A stretch of 50,397 nucleotides of DNA from Rhodoferax sp. (GTDB taxonomy: Bacteria > Pseudomonadota > Gammaproteobacteria > Burkholderiales > Burkholderiaceae_C). The notes beneath the pieces were generated by a model, which ran no database searches, had not been told where the DNA came from, and saw only the letters and a list, made by a program, of their open reading frames with translations. Shown one piece after another: positions 37,897 through 46,674 of this stretch. The first letter of the stretch is position 1. Every line of letters starts with the position of its first letter. Location: the NCBI GenBank assembly GCA_018063505.1, contig JAGPBF010000005.1:1-50397 (forward strand), in the 5' to 3' direction. A program made the translations under genes and the position numbers.

Positions 37897-39408
37897 TCAC
37901 TCCTCCACGAAGGCCTCCTCGCGCTTGCGCTTGACCGACGGCAGCAACACGATCACCAGCAGCAATGCCGCAACCGCCAGCAGGCTGGCCGACAGGCCAC
38001 GGGTCACGAACACGGACCAGTCTCCGCGCGAGAGCAACAGCGCCCGGCGCAGGTTCTCCTCCATCATCGGGCCGAGCACATAACCGAGCAGCAAAGGTGC
38101 AGGCTCGATGCCCAGCTTGATGAAGGTGTAGCCGATCACACCGAAGATGGCGACCATCCAGATGTCGAAAGTGTTGTTGTTGGTCGAATACACGCCGATG
38201 GCACAGAACAGCACAATGGCTGGAAACAACCAGCGGTAGGGCACGGTCAGCAGCTTGATCCAGATGCCGATCAGCGGCAAATTCAGGATGATCAGCATCG
38301 CGTTGCCGATCCACATCGACGCAATCAGACCCCAGAACAGTTCCGGGTTGCTGGTCATGACCTGCGGGCCGGGCTGGATGTTGTGGATGGTCATCGCACC
38401 GACCATCAGCGCCATCACCGCATTGGGTGGAATGCCCAGTGTCAGCAACGGGATGAACGAGGTCTGCGAGGCCGCATTGTTGGCCGATTCGGGGCCGGCA
38501 ACACCACGGATATTGCCTTTGCCGAACGTGATTTCGCCCGGACGCATCTTGGCTTTCTTCTCGATCGTGTAAGCGGCAAAGGCTGCCATCGTCGCGCCGC
38601 CACCGGGCAGGATACCCAGCGCAGAACCGAGCAAGGTGCCACGCAGAACGGCGGGTAACATGTTGCGGAAATCTTCACGGGTGGGCATCAGGCCCTTGAC
38701 CTCGGCCGCAAACACCTGGCGTTCGCTTTCATGCTTGCCCAGGTTGCTGATGATCTCGCCGTAACCGAAAACACCCATACCGATCACGATGAAGCCGATG
38801 CCGTCCGTGAGTTCGGGAATGTCGAAGCTGAAACGCGCCACGCCGGAGTTCACGTCGGTGCCGACCAGACCCATCAGCAGACCGAGCAGGATCATGCCGA
38901 CGGCCTTGAGGATGGAACCCGAAGCCAGCACGATGGCGCCGATCAGGCCCAGGATCATCAGCGAGAAATATTCGGCCGGTCCGAACTTGAATGCCACCTC
39001 GGTCAGCGGTACGGCAAATGCTGCCAGCACCAGCGTACCCACGCAGCCCGCAAAGAACGAGCCCAGCCCGGCGGCAGCCAGCGCGGGGCCGGCCCTGCCC
39101 TGGCGCGCCATCTGGTAGCCATCGATCACCGTGACGACGGACGACGCCTCTCCCGGCAGATTGACCAGAATGGCCGTGGTGGAGCCGCCGTACTGCGCGC
39201 CGTAATAAATGCCGGCCAGCATGATTAGCGCCGAGACTGGCGGCAGTGCATACGTGGCAGGCAGCAACATCGCAATCGTTGCCAACGGGCCGATGCCGGG
39301 CAAGACGCCGATCAGCGTGCCCAGCAGACAGCCAACAAACGCATACAACAGGTTGATCGGCGTGAAAGCGACGCCGAAACCGATGGATAGATGGGAGATC
39401 AGTTCCAT
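37897..39408 (-). CDS. tctA: Tripartite tricarboxylate transporter, large membrane subunit TctA
   Basis: A 503-residue protein with about twelve membrane segments. The family motifs G-I-L-P-G-G-G-A-T, G-P-E-S-A-N-N-A-A-x-x-x-x-x-I-P and the N-terminal G-V-L-P-G-I-G-P-L are present. With TctB it forms a secondary transporter for citrate-like or aromatic acids fed by a TctC/Bug binding protein. It follows tctB by 13 bases on the minus strand. No TctC is next to it, so the receptor must come from elsewhere among the many Bug proteins typical of this order. Confidence 0.95.
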   Translation of the reverse strand: MELISHLSIGFGVAFTPINLLYAFVGCLLGTLIGVLPGIGPLATIAMLLPATYALPPVSALIMLAGIYYGAQYGGSTTAILVNLPGEASSVVTVIDGYQMARQGRAGPALAAAGLGSFFAGCVGTLVLAAFAVPLTEVAFKFGPAEYFSLMILGLIGAIVLASGSILKAVGMILLGLLMGLVGTDVNSGVARFSFDIPELTDGIGFIVIGMGVFGYGEIISNLGKHESERQVFAAEVKGLMPTREDFRNMLPAVLRGTLLGSALGILPGGGATMAAFAAYTIEKKAKMRPGEITFGKGNIRGVAGPESANNAASQTSFIPLLTLGIPPNAVMALMVGAMTIHNIQPGPQVMTSNPELFWGLIASMWIGNAMLIILNLPLIGIWIKLLTVPYRWLFPAIVLFCAIGVYSTNNNTFDIWMVAIFGVIGYTFIKLGIEPAPLLLGYVLGPMMEENLRRALLLSRGDWSVFVTRGLSASLLAVAALLLVIVLLPSVKRKREEAFVEE

Positions 39409-39421
39409 GATGTTTCTTCTG

Positions 39422-39910
39422 TTATCCGGCAATGAAGGCGGGCCACGCCGGGAACTGCAGCTTGAGCGCCACAATGAAGGTCAGGTAACAAGTAGCGGCC
39501 AGGATGATGGCCAGGATCAACACTTCCTTGAACTTGAACTCTTCGCCGGCCAGTGCTGCGATGAAAGTCAGCGCGATGATCGCGGCGATCATGCCCATGT
39601 AAGGCAAACCGATGCTGGGCAGGCCGCCAAGCAACACGCCGAATATCAGGTTCGACAGGATGATGAAGAACAACGGCTTCCAGGCGAAGCTGCCGATCTT
39701 CTCACCGTCCTCGGTTTCCACCGTCATGGCCGAGAAGGTCACGGCAATACCGACGATGGCCATCAGCACGCCGAGCATCAGCGGGAAGTAGCCCGGCCCC
39801 ATGCGGGCGGCGTCACCCACCTTGTAGTTGGTCGCCCCCCAGGCAAAGGCGATGCCCACCACAATGAACAGCAACCCCGAAAAAAAGTCCTTCTGACTCT
39901 TGATTCGCAT
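39422..39910 (-). CDS. tctB: Tripartite tricarboxylate transporter, small membrane subunit TctB
   Basis: A 162-residue protein with four membrane helices and the TctB-like start D-F-F-S-G-L-L-F-I-V-V-G, followed by M-G-P-G-Y-F-P, which is diagnostic. GAGGAGA lies about eight bases before ATG 39910. It is the first gene of tctB-tctA. Confidence 0.93.
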   Translation of the reverse strand: MRIKSQKDFFSGLLFIVVGIAFAWGATNYKVGDAARMGPGYFPLMLGVLMAIVGIAVTFSAMTVETEDGEKIGSFAWKPLFFIILSNLIFGVLLGGLPSIGLPYMGMIAAIIALTFIAALAGEEFKFKEVLILAIILAATCYLTFIVALKLQFPAWPAFIAG

Positions 39911-40076
39911 ACGCAGTCTCCTCTCGTTTTGATTGAGCGGAATTTTGAACGCGGATCGGGTCTGCAAAAATGTGGATACCACCTATATGACGCCAGCGTG
40001 ACTCCACAGCACCGGTACAGCTGCGCAGCGCCGGAGCGCTTTGGCTGCGCCTCGCTGGCCTTGGCGCTGCCCTGGA

Positions 40077-41870
40077 TCAGGACAGTGGTGGCGTGGTCAC
40101 CAGCACTTCGGACATCACTGTCGTGCCTTGCGCCACCTGCAAGGCGCCGGCCAGGCGCATCGGACGCATGCCATCCTGCACCGCCTGGCGGCGCAGCGCG
40201 TCGATGCTGGGCTCGCGGGTAACCGTCGCCTTGAAAGCCTCGCTGACGACCAGCAGTTCGTACAGCCCGGTACGGCCGCGGAAGCCGGTCATGCGGCATT
40301 CGACACAACCCACCGGCTTGTACGGCCGATACGCACCGTTGATCTGCCAGGGCTGGACGAACTCGGCCAGATCGGCCCGGTTCGCGCCGGTATCGCGCAC
40401 CCGGCATTTGTCGCACAAGGTGCGCACCAGTCGCTGCGCCAGTACGCCGAGCAAGGTGGCATTGATCAGATAGGCCGGAATGCCGAGCTCCAGCAAGCGG
40501 CTCACCGCCGAGGGCGCATCGTTGGTGTGCAAGGTGGAGAACACCAGGTGACCGGTCAACGCGGCCTGCACCGCCATCTCGGCTGTCTGCAGATCGCGGA
40601 TCTCGCCGACCATGATGATGTCCGGGTCCTGGCGCATCAGCGCGCGCAGGCCTTCGGTGAAACTGAAATCGAGTTGCGGCTGCACCTGCGTCTGGTTGAA
40701 CGAGGGCTCGATCATCTCGATCGGATCCTCGACCGTGCTGACGTTGACCTCTTCGGTGGCCACCCGCTTGAGCGTCGAATACAGCGTGGTCGTCTTGCCC
40801 GAGCCGGTCGGACCGGTCACCAGGATGATGCCGTGCGGCTGCTTGACCAACGCCTCCCAGCGCTGCGCATCATGGGCGGCAAATCCCAGCGCATCCAGAT
40901 CCTTGACCGCGTTGTCCGGATCGAAGATACGCATCACCATCTTCTCGCCGAACGCGGTGGGCAGCGTCGAGATACGCATCTCGATCTCGTCGCCACGCGG
41001 GTTGCGTGTCTTGATGCGCCCGTCCTGCGGCCGGCGTTTCTCGACCACGTCCATGCGTCCGAGCAGCTTGATGCGCGCCGTCATCGCATTGAGCACACCC
41101 ATCGGCATCTGGTAGACCGGATGCAGCACACCATCGATGCGAAAGCGGATCACGCCCTGCTCCCGTCGAGGCTCCAGGTGGATGTCGCTGGCGCGCTGGT
41201 CAAAGGCGTATTGCCACAACCAGTCGACCACCTGCACCACACCCTGGTCGTTGGCATCGAGCTGCTTGCTGGTCTTGCCCAGTTCGACCAGCTGCTCGAA
41301 ACTGGCGCCGGCATTGGCGCCGCCGGACTTCATCGCCGAACGCACCGACTTGGCCAGTGCGTAGAACTCTGCCGTGTAGCGTGCTATCTCCTGCGGGCTG
41401 GCCACCACCCGGCGCACACTGCGCCGCGCCTGGCGCTCGACCTCCGACACCCAGTCGGTGACAAAAGGTTCGGCCGTGGCGATGACCACTTCGGTCGGCG
41501 TGACCTGCACCGGCAGGACCCGATGTCGCTCGGCATACGGCGCACTCATCGCGTCGGCGACCTTGCCCACATCCACCTTGAGCGGGTCGATCCGCAGGTA
41601 ACCCAGATTGGCCCGTTTGGCGACCCATTGGGTCAGCATCTCGATATCGAGCGGCCGGCCGTCGGACGCCTGGCGCATCGACACACTGGCCAGCCGCACC
41701 AGCGGGTGCTGGGCGCTTTCACCCTGGGAACAACGCGCGATGGTGCGTGCAGCCTCATCGTCGGCGATCACACCGTCTTCGCGCAGCCACTCGACCAGGC
41801 GACGCCAGTCCAGCGGACCCTCGGCGTTGGCACGCTGGGCAGAGAATTTGGCCTTGGTGGTAGCGGTCAT
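40077..41870 (-). CDS. GspE/PilB-type secretion ATPase (orphan)
   Basis: A 597-residue hexameric ATPase. The N-terminal half includes an MshEN-like region. The motor half has Walker A G-P-T-G-S-G-K-T-T, the Asp box E-D-P-I-E, Walker B D-P-D-I-I-M-V-G-E-I-R-D and the His box H-T-N-D-A. A zinc-binding C-x2-C pair set follows (C-D-K-C and C-V-E-C). These features fit type II secretion or type IV pilus assembly ATPases, yet no other T2SS or pilus gene is nearby. Its start overlaps the upstream spermidine-synthase-like stop as ATGA. Confidence 0.9.
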   Translation of the reverse strand: MTATTKAKFSAQRANAEGPLDWRRLVEWLREDGVIADDEAARTIARCSQGESAQHPLVRLASVSMRQASDGRPLDIEMLTQWVAKRANLGYLRIDPLKVDVGKVADAMSAPYAERHRVLPVQVTPTEVVIATAEPFVTDWVSEVERQARRSVRRVVASPQEIARYTAEFYALAKSVRSAMKSGGANAGASFEQLVELGKTSKQLDANDQGVVQVVDWLWQYAFDQRASDIHLEPRREQGVIRFRIDGVLHPVYQMPMGVLNAMTARIKLLGRMDVVEKRRPQDGRIKTRNPRGDEIEMRISTLPTAFGEKMVMRIFDPDNAVKDLDALGFAAHDAQRWEALVKQPHGIILVTGPTGSGKTTTLYSTLKRVATEEVNVSTVEDPIEMIEPSFNQTQVQPQLDFSFTEGLRALMRQDPDIIMVGEIRDLQTAEMAVQAALTGHLVFSTLHTNDAPSAVSRLLELGIPAYLINATLLGVLAQRLVRTLCDKCRVRDTGANRADLAEFVQPWQINGAYRPYKPVGCVECRMTGFRGRTGLYELLVVSEAFKATVTREPSIDALRRQAVQDGMRPMRLAGALQVAQGTTVMSEVLVTTPPLS

Positions 41871-42625
41871 GGCAGCAAGGGTTTGAGTACCCGCACCCAC
41901 TGCGCAGCAGGCAGGCCCCACAGGGTTTCGATTTCCTCGGCACGCTGGCTCAGCAGCGCACGCTTGGGGCGACTGGCATTGCGCTGGGCCAGCACCACGG
42001 TATTTCCTTCGCGGGTCGGTTTGAACGGCCAGATCGCGTCACCGCCGAACACCGCAACCAACTTCTCGACACTGCGTTCGTAACTCGACGCGCGGCCGAA
42101 CAGATTCACGGTCAGGCAACCATCGTCGGTCAGCAGCCGGCGGCAGTCGGCATAAAAGGCCTGGCTGTCGAGCACCGGTGCCGCAGCGTCGTGGTCGTAC
42201 AGGTCGATCTGCAAGGCGTCGACCGTGCCCCACCATTTCGGATCGCGGATCTCGCGCGCCGCATCGGCCAGGATCACCTGCATGCGCTTGTTGTCGGCCG
42301 GCAGCTTGAACCAGCCACGGCAGGCCACCAGCACCTTGGGATTGATCTCGACCGCAACCGTCCGCATGCGCAGCACCTTGTAGCAGAACTTGGTCAGCGA
42401 ACCGGCACCCAGCCCGAGTTGCATGGCCTGGCGACCCGGTACGCTGGCGGGCTCGACAAACAGCAACCAGGCCATCATGCGCTGGACGTACTGGTGCACC
42501 AGGATTTGTGGCGCATCGATCGACATCGAACCCTGGATCCAGATCGAGTCCAGGTGCAGGTGCCGGATCGGCCCTTCGTCGGAAAAATGCACGTCGGTAT
42601 GGGGAGCAGCAGCAGTCAGGGCCAT
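41867..42625 (-). CDS. Spermidine synthase-like methyltransferase-fold protein
   Basis: A 252-residue Rossmann-fold protein of the polyamine aminopropyltransferase superfamily: glycine loop G-L-G-A-G-S near residue 72, acidic E-I-N-P that would bind the nucleoside ribose, and I-L-A-D-A-A. The G-G-G-D-G loop of true spermidine synthases is replaced, so aminopropyl transfer is doubtful and another small-molecule or protein target is possible. The gene is translationally coupled to the GspE-type ATPase by a four-base overlap, an arrangement also seen in other Burkholderiales. Confidence 0.8.
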   Translation of the reverse strand: MALTAAAPHTDVHFSDEGPIRHLHLDSIWIQGSMSIDAPQILVHQYVQRMMAWLLFVEPASVPGRQAMQLGLGAGSLTKFCYKVLRMRTVAVEINPKVLVACRGWFKLPADNKRMQVILADAAREIRDPKWWGTVDALQIDLYDHDAAAPVLDSQAFYADCRRLLTDDGCLTVNLFGRASSYERSVEKLVAVFGGDAIWPFKPTREGNTVVLAQRNASRPKRALLSQRAEEIETLWGLPAAQWVRVLKPLLP

Positions 42626-42631
42626 GGCGCG

Positions 42632-43483
42632 TTATACCAGCAAGGCAGCCATTTTCGGCAGCGCTGCACAGGCGTTGTCGCGGTTCGCTGCCGCCAGTTG
42701 GGGCAAGGTCATGGCGCGCAGATCGGCCACTACCCGTGCAATTGCCGGCAATTGCCCGGGTTCGTTCGCCGGTTGTCGTTCACCTTCCGCGCGGCGCTGC
42801 GCCGTGATGTACAGCCAGTGCGGCGCAATGTCTGGCGCGTCGGTCTCGAGCACCAGCGCCGACAAGGGCAGGCCCACCACCAGGCGACGCAGTTGCAGTG
42901 CCCGCTCAAAGGTGACCGCGCCGCCGAAACCCAGTTTGAAACCCAGCGCGACGAACGCGTTGGCCTGCTGCCGGCTGCCGGCAAAGGCATGTGCGATGCC
43001 ACTCCAGCCAAGTCCGGCGGCCGGCGCCAGCAGACGCAGGCCGCGCAACAGCCGATCTGCCGAACGGCGCACGTGCAGGATGACCGGCAGGCCGTACTTG
43101 CGGGCCAGTCGCAGCTGCGCCAGATAAAAGTGCTCCTGGCGCTCGCGCATCGCGGGTGTGCACAATGCCGGCACGAAGAAATCCAGGCCGATCTCGCCGA
43201 CGGCCACCAGGCGCGGGTCGCCGATCGCATCGCGCAGCGCCTGTTCGAGCAGGTCCAGGTCACCGTCGCCGGCCTGTGGCACATACAGGGGGTGGATGCC
43301 CAGCGCATAACTGTCGCCTGCAGCATGGGCCAGATTGCGCACGGCCGCAAAGTTTGCAACCTCGACGGCCGGAATAGTGCAATGCGCCACACCTTGGGCC
43401 CGCGCGCGCGCGCGCACCTGCAATACGTCGCCGGCGAACTCCGGCGCGTCCAGATGACAATGGGTATCGATCCAATTTTCCAT
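42632..43483 (-). CDS. TatD-family metal-dependent hydrolase
   Basis: A 283-residue TIM-barrel nuclease. Metal-binding D-T-H-C-H-L-D is near residue 5, G-E-I-G-L-D near residue 95, a His in H-V-R-R, and E-T-D-A-P-D near residue 220. Family members act as 3'-5' exonucleases or deacylases on DNA or D-aminoacyl substrates. ATG 43483 gives the standard start; a GTG at 43522 would extend it into a likely operator. An uninterrupted CG dinucleotide tract (43401-43415) encodes R-A-R-A-R in its first helix. Confidence 0.92.
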   Translation of the reverse strand: MENWIDTHCHLDAPEFAGDVLQVRARARAQGVAHCTIPAVEVANFAAVRNLAHAAGDSYALGIHPLYVPQAGDGDLDLLEQALRDAIGDPRLVAVGEIGLDFFVPALCTPAMRERQEHFYLAQLRLARKYGLPVILHVRRSADRLLRGLRLLAPAAGLGWSGIAHAFAGSRQQANAFVALGFKLGFGGAVTFERALQLRRLVVGLPLSALVLETDAPDIAPHWLYITAQRRAEGERQPANEPGQLPAIARVVADLRAMTLPQLAAANRDNACAALPKMAALLV

Positions 43484-43515
43484 ACAGGGAAAACCCTCTA
43501 ATTCAAGCGCAGGCT

Positions 43516-43543
43516 TTGACACTAGATTGTCATGGGACTGTCA
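43516..43543 (+). promoter_or_regulatory. Operator-like half-site array upstream of the polyamine-type ABC operon
   Basis: TGACA (43517-43521), TGTCA (43528-43532) and TGTCA (43539-43543) are spaced exactly 11 bases apart. The first two form an inverted repeat, TGACA-N6-TGTCA, and the first is part of a perfect -35 TTGACA (43516-43521). A repressor or activator dimer could bind here. A -10 spaced 17 bases away is poor (TGTCAC). The regulator is unknown. Confidence 0.45.
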
Positions 43544-43604
43544 CCACCGCGCACTACGCTTGTGTCCGCGCAACAAGCCATTTTCATCCACCCTAGGAAT
43601 CACC

Positions 43605-44669
43605 ATGAAAACCAGAATTACCCTCATCGCGGCCGCGCTGGCCATCGGCCTCGCAGGTGCCGCCAGCGCCCAGGAAAAGACCTTGCGCCTGCTGACCTGG
43701 GGCGACTACGTGCCCGCTGATGTCAAGGCGCAATTCGAGAAGGAAAGTGGCTATACGGTCGAGATCACCCTGTCGAACAACGAGGAGATGATCTCCAAGC
43801 TGCGCGCCACCGGTGGCGCCGGTTTCGACCTGGCCCAGCCGTCGCAGGACCGCATCACCGGCCCGCAACAGGAATTCAAGATCTATAAGGCGATGGACCT
43901 GTCCAAGGTCAAGTCGGATCTGTTCATCCCGTCCATGCTCGCGGCCACCAAGAAAAACACCACACTGGCCGGTAAGGTCTATGGCCTGCCCCACATCTGG
44001 GGCACCGACGGCCTGGGCGTCAACACCAAGCTGGCCAAGATGGTCGACTATCCCGATCTGTGCAAGGCTGAATACAAGGGCAAGACGGCCGTACGTCTCA
44101 AGCGCCCGACGCTGCTGGCGTTTGCCTTCGCTGCCGGCAAGGACCCGTTTGCGCTGTACAACAATCCCAAGGCCTACAGCGCGCTGATGGACAGCGTTGG
44201 CAAGACCCTGATCGCCTGCAAAGGCAACCTGAAGTTCTTCTGGGACAACAAGGACCAGGTCAACAACGGCATGCTGACCGACGAGCTGGTGGGCGCCATG
44301 TTGTGGGATACCGGTGGCTGGAAACTCAACGGCCAGAAGCCCGAAATCCAGTTCATCGCACCAAAGTCCGGCGCACTGGGCTGGATCGACACCTTCGCGA
44401 TTCCGGCCAAGGGCAAGAACGACGCTGCCGCCTACGCCTGGATCAACTTCAACATGCGCCCCGAGGTCGCCGCCAAGGTGTCCGCATCGGCCGGCAATTT
44501 CACCGCCTCCAAGGGCGCGGACAAGCTGGTGGACGAGAAACTCAAGGCCCAGTTCGCCGCCAGCTTCCCGCCGGCAGCACTGGACAACGTGAAGTGGTAC
44601 CCGGCCGTCCCTGCCGGTCTGGAAGAGATCGAGGGCCGGGTGCTGGACCGCATCAAGGCCGCCAACTAG
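43605..44669 (+). CDS. Polyamine-type ABC transporter substrate-binding protein (PotD/PotF-like)
   Basis: A 354-residue periplasmic binding protein. It has a signal peptide (M-K-T-R-I-T-L-I-A-A-A-L, cleaved after A-S-A near residue 23), then L-R-L-L-T-W-G-D-Y-V-P near the mature start, which is typical of the PotD/PotF class, and a later W-G-T-D-G-L-G-V-N. AGGA lies eight bases before ATG 43605. It is the first gene of a complete operon with an ATPase and two permeases. The ligand could be putrescine, spermidine or a related cation; not resolvable from sequence. Confidence 0.9.
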   Translation: MKTRITLIAAALAIGLAGAASAQEKTLRLLTWGDYVPADVKAQFEKESGYTVEITLSNNEEMISKLRATGGAGFDLAQPSQDRITGPQQEFKIYKAMDLSKVKSDLFIPSMLAATKKNTTLAGKVYGLPHIWGTDGLGVNTKLAKMVDYPDLCKAEYKGKTAVRLKRPTLLAFAFAAGKDPFALYNNPKAYSALMDSVGKTLIACKGNLKFFWDNKDQVNNGMLTDELVGAMLWDTGGWKLNGQKPEIQFIAPKSGALGWIDTFAIPAKGKNDAAAYAWINFNMRPEVAAKVSASAGNFTASKGADKLVDEKLKAQFAASFPPAALDNVKWYPAVPAGLEEIEGRVLDRIKAAN

Positions 44670-44687
44670 GCCCGGCGTCCCCACCGG

Positions 44688-45797
44688 ATGCCCCAAGCCG
44701 ATCTTGAAGCCCGGCGTGTCGCCAAGCGCTACGCCGGGCTGATCGCTGTCGACGAACTGTCTTTTTCGGTCGACCGCGGCAGCTTTTTCTCCATCCTGGG
44801 CCCATCGGGCTGCGGCAAGACCACGCTGCTGCGCATGATCGCCGGGTTTCTCGCGCCCGATTCCGGCGACGTGCTGATCGGCGGCCAGTCGATGGACCAG
44901 GTGCCGCCCAACCGCCGGCCGGTGAACATGGTGTTCCAGCACCTGGCGCTGTTCCCGATGATGAGCGTCGGCGAAAACGTCGGTTACGGCCTGGCGCGCC
45001 GTGGCATGGCCCGCAAGGACATCGCCCAGCGTGTCGGGGCCATGCTCGAACGCGTCAGCCTGCCTGGCTCCCAGGACAAACGCGTCGAACAGCTCTCGGG
45101 CGGGCAGAAGCAGCGGGTGGCGATCGCACGATCACTGGTGCTCGAGCCCACGCTGCTGCTGCTCGACGAGCCGCTGGGCGCACTCGACCTCAAGCTGCGC
45201 GAGCACATGAAGATCGAGCTCAAACAACTGCAGGCCGATTTTGGAACCACCTTCGTCTACATCACCCATGACCAGTCGGAGGCACTGGTGCTGTCCGACC
45301 ATGTCGCGGTCATGAACAAGGGCCGGTTCGAGCAGGTCGGAACGCCGCAGTCGCTGTATTACGAGCCCCAGACACCGTTTGTTGCCGGCTTTGTCGGCGC
45401 CAACAACCAGATCGCAGGACGCGCCAGCCAGGTCAGCGGCGACCTGGTGGAACTCACGACCGACATGGGCCTGCGACTGTTTGCACGGCGCAAGGGCGAG
45501 GTGGCCGAAGGCGCCGCGGCAACCGCCTTTGTGCGACCCGAAGTGGCGACACTGGCGCGCAAGGTCGATGACCTTCCCTCGAACCAGCCGCGTTTCACGG
45601 CCACCGTGGCCAGCCTGCTGTTTGACGGTGCCAATTCCGCGGTGCTGGTGCGCGAGCAGCACTCCGGCACCGAGTTCCACATCGCCTTGCCGCAGACCGG
45701 GCAATTCGCCGACCTGCGCGTCGGCGAGGACATCGGCTTTGGCTTCGACCCGGAACGCGCCCTGTGTTTCCCGGCGATACCGTCCCGCGTCGGCTGA
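44688..45797 (+). CDS. Polyamine-type ABC transporter ATP-binding protein (PotA-like)
   Basis: A 369-residue ABC ATPase. Walker A G-P-S-G-C-G-K-T-T-L, the Q-loop F-Q-H-L-A-L-F-P, signature L-S-G-G-Q-K-Q-R, Walker B L-L-L-L-D-E-P-L-G-A-L-D and switch T-H-D-Q-S-E-A are all present. The C-terminal 130 residues form the TOBE regulatory domain typical of the PotA/PotG group. It follows the binding protein by 18 bases. Confidence 0.93.
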   Translation: MPQADLEARRVAKRYAGLIAVDELSFSVDRGSFFSILGPSGCGKTTLLRMIAGFLAPDSGDVLIGGQSMDQVPPNRRPVNMVFQHLALFPMMSVGENVGYGLARRGMARKDIAQRVGAMLERVSLPGSQDKRVEQLSGGQKQRVAIARSLVLEPTLLLLDEPLGALDLKLREHMKIELKQLQADFGTTFVYITHDQSEALVLSDHVAVMNKGRFEQVGTPQSLYYEPQTPFVAGFVGANNQIAGRASQVSGDLVELTTDMGLRLFARRKGEVAEGAAATAFVRPEVATLARKVDDLPSNQPRFTATVASLLFDGANSAVLVREQHSGTEFHIALPQTGQFADLRVGEDIGFGFDPERALCFPAIPSRVG

Positions 45798-45813
45798 GCC
45801 GGGCTGCCGCACC

Positions 45814-46674
45814 ATGAACCGCAACCGCCTGCTGCTGGGCCTGCTGATGGCGCCGGCGCTGCTGTGGTTGCTGGGGCTGGTCGTGTTGCCCCATGTCGAC
45901 CTGGCCATCCTGTCGCTGCGCGCGCGGGTGGCGCCCGGCGAATACGCGCCCAGCCTGCGCCAGTACGAGACCTTCATCGACGAGCCACTGTATTGGCACA
46001 CCTTCGTGCGCACCGCCGTGATGTCGATGATCGCGACACTCTTCACGCTGCTGCTGGCGTTTCCGATTGCCTGGACCATCGCCAAGATCGCACGCGGACG
46101 CACGCGTTCACTGATGTTCGTTTTGTGCCTGATACCGTTCTGGGTGTCGGAGACCGTACGCACACTGGGCTGGATGATTCTGCTGCGCGAATCGGGCGTA
46201 TTGCCTGCGCTGCTGGTGCAAATGGGCCTGACCGACGTGCCGGTCGAGTTGTTGTATCGCGACGCCACTATCCTGGTCGGCCTGGTCTACACCTCGATGC
46301 TGTTCATGGTGGTGCCGCTGATCGGCGCGCTCGAGAGCCTGGACGATACGCTGATCGAGGCCGCCTACGACCTGGGCGGCAACGGCTGGTCGATCCTGCG
46401 CCAGATCATCATCCCGCATGCCGCGCCGGGCATCGTGGCCGGCTGCATCGTGGTGTTCATGCTGACCCTGGGCAACTACCTCACACCCACCCTGCTCGGC
46501 GGCAAGAACTCGCTGTGGTTCACCGAGCAGATCTATACCCAGTTCATCACCCGTTTCAACTGGGAGCAAGGCGCCGCCTTCGGTTTCCTGTTGCTGGTGT
46601 TGTCCAGTGCCATCGTCTGGCTGGGTCTGAAACTCTCCGGCCAGCAGTTCGGCGATGTGATGCGACGCGCATGA
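45814..46674 (+). CDS. Polyamine-type ABC transporter permease (PotB-like)
   Basis: A 286-residue permease with six membrane helices. The E-A-A-Y-D-L-G-G-N coupling loop with the downstream I-I-I-P-H-A-A-P-G-I is the classic ABC permease EAA motif. The long periplasmic loop after helix 1 is typical of PotB/PotH. ATG 45814 follows the ATPase gene by 16 bases; its stop overlaps the next permease. Confidence 0.92.
   Translation: MNRNRLLLGLLMAPALLWLLGLVVLPHVDLAILSLRARVAPGEYAPSLRQYETFIDEPLYWHTFVRTAVMSMIATLFTLLLAFPIAWTIAKIARGRTRSLMFVLCLIPFWVSETVRTLGWMILLRESGVLPALLVQMGLTDVPVELLYRDATILVGLVYTSMLFMVVPLIGALESLDDTLIEAAYDLGGNGWSILRQIIIPHAAPGIVAGCIVVFMLTLGNYLTPTLLGGKNSLWFTEQIYTQFITRFNWEQGAAFGFLLLVLSSAIVWLGLKLSGQQFGDVMRRA

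Noticed and set aside
39911-40076. GC-rich inverted repeats between tctB and the GspE-type gene as a terminator
   Set aside because: Stem of only five perfect pairs (AGCGC-CGGA-GCGCT) without a T run on the minus strand.
40041-42083. Long plus-strand open frame antisense to the GspE-type gene
   Set aside because: Motifs support only the minus-strand ATPase and its coupled neighbour.
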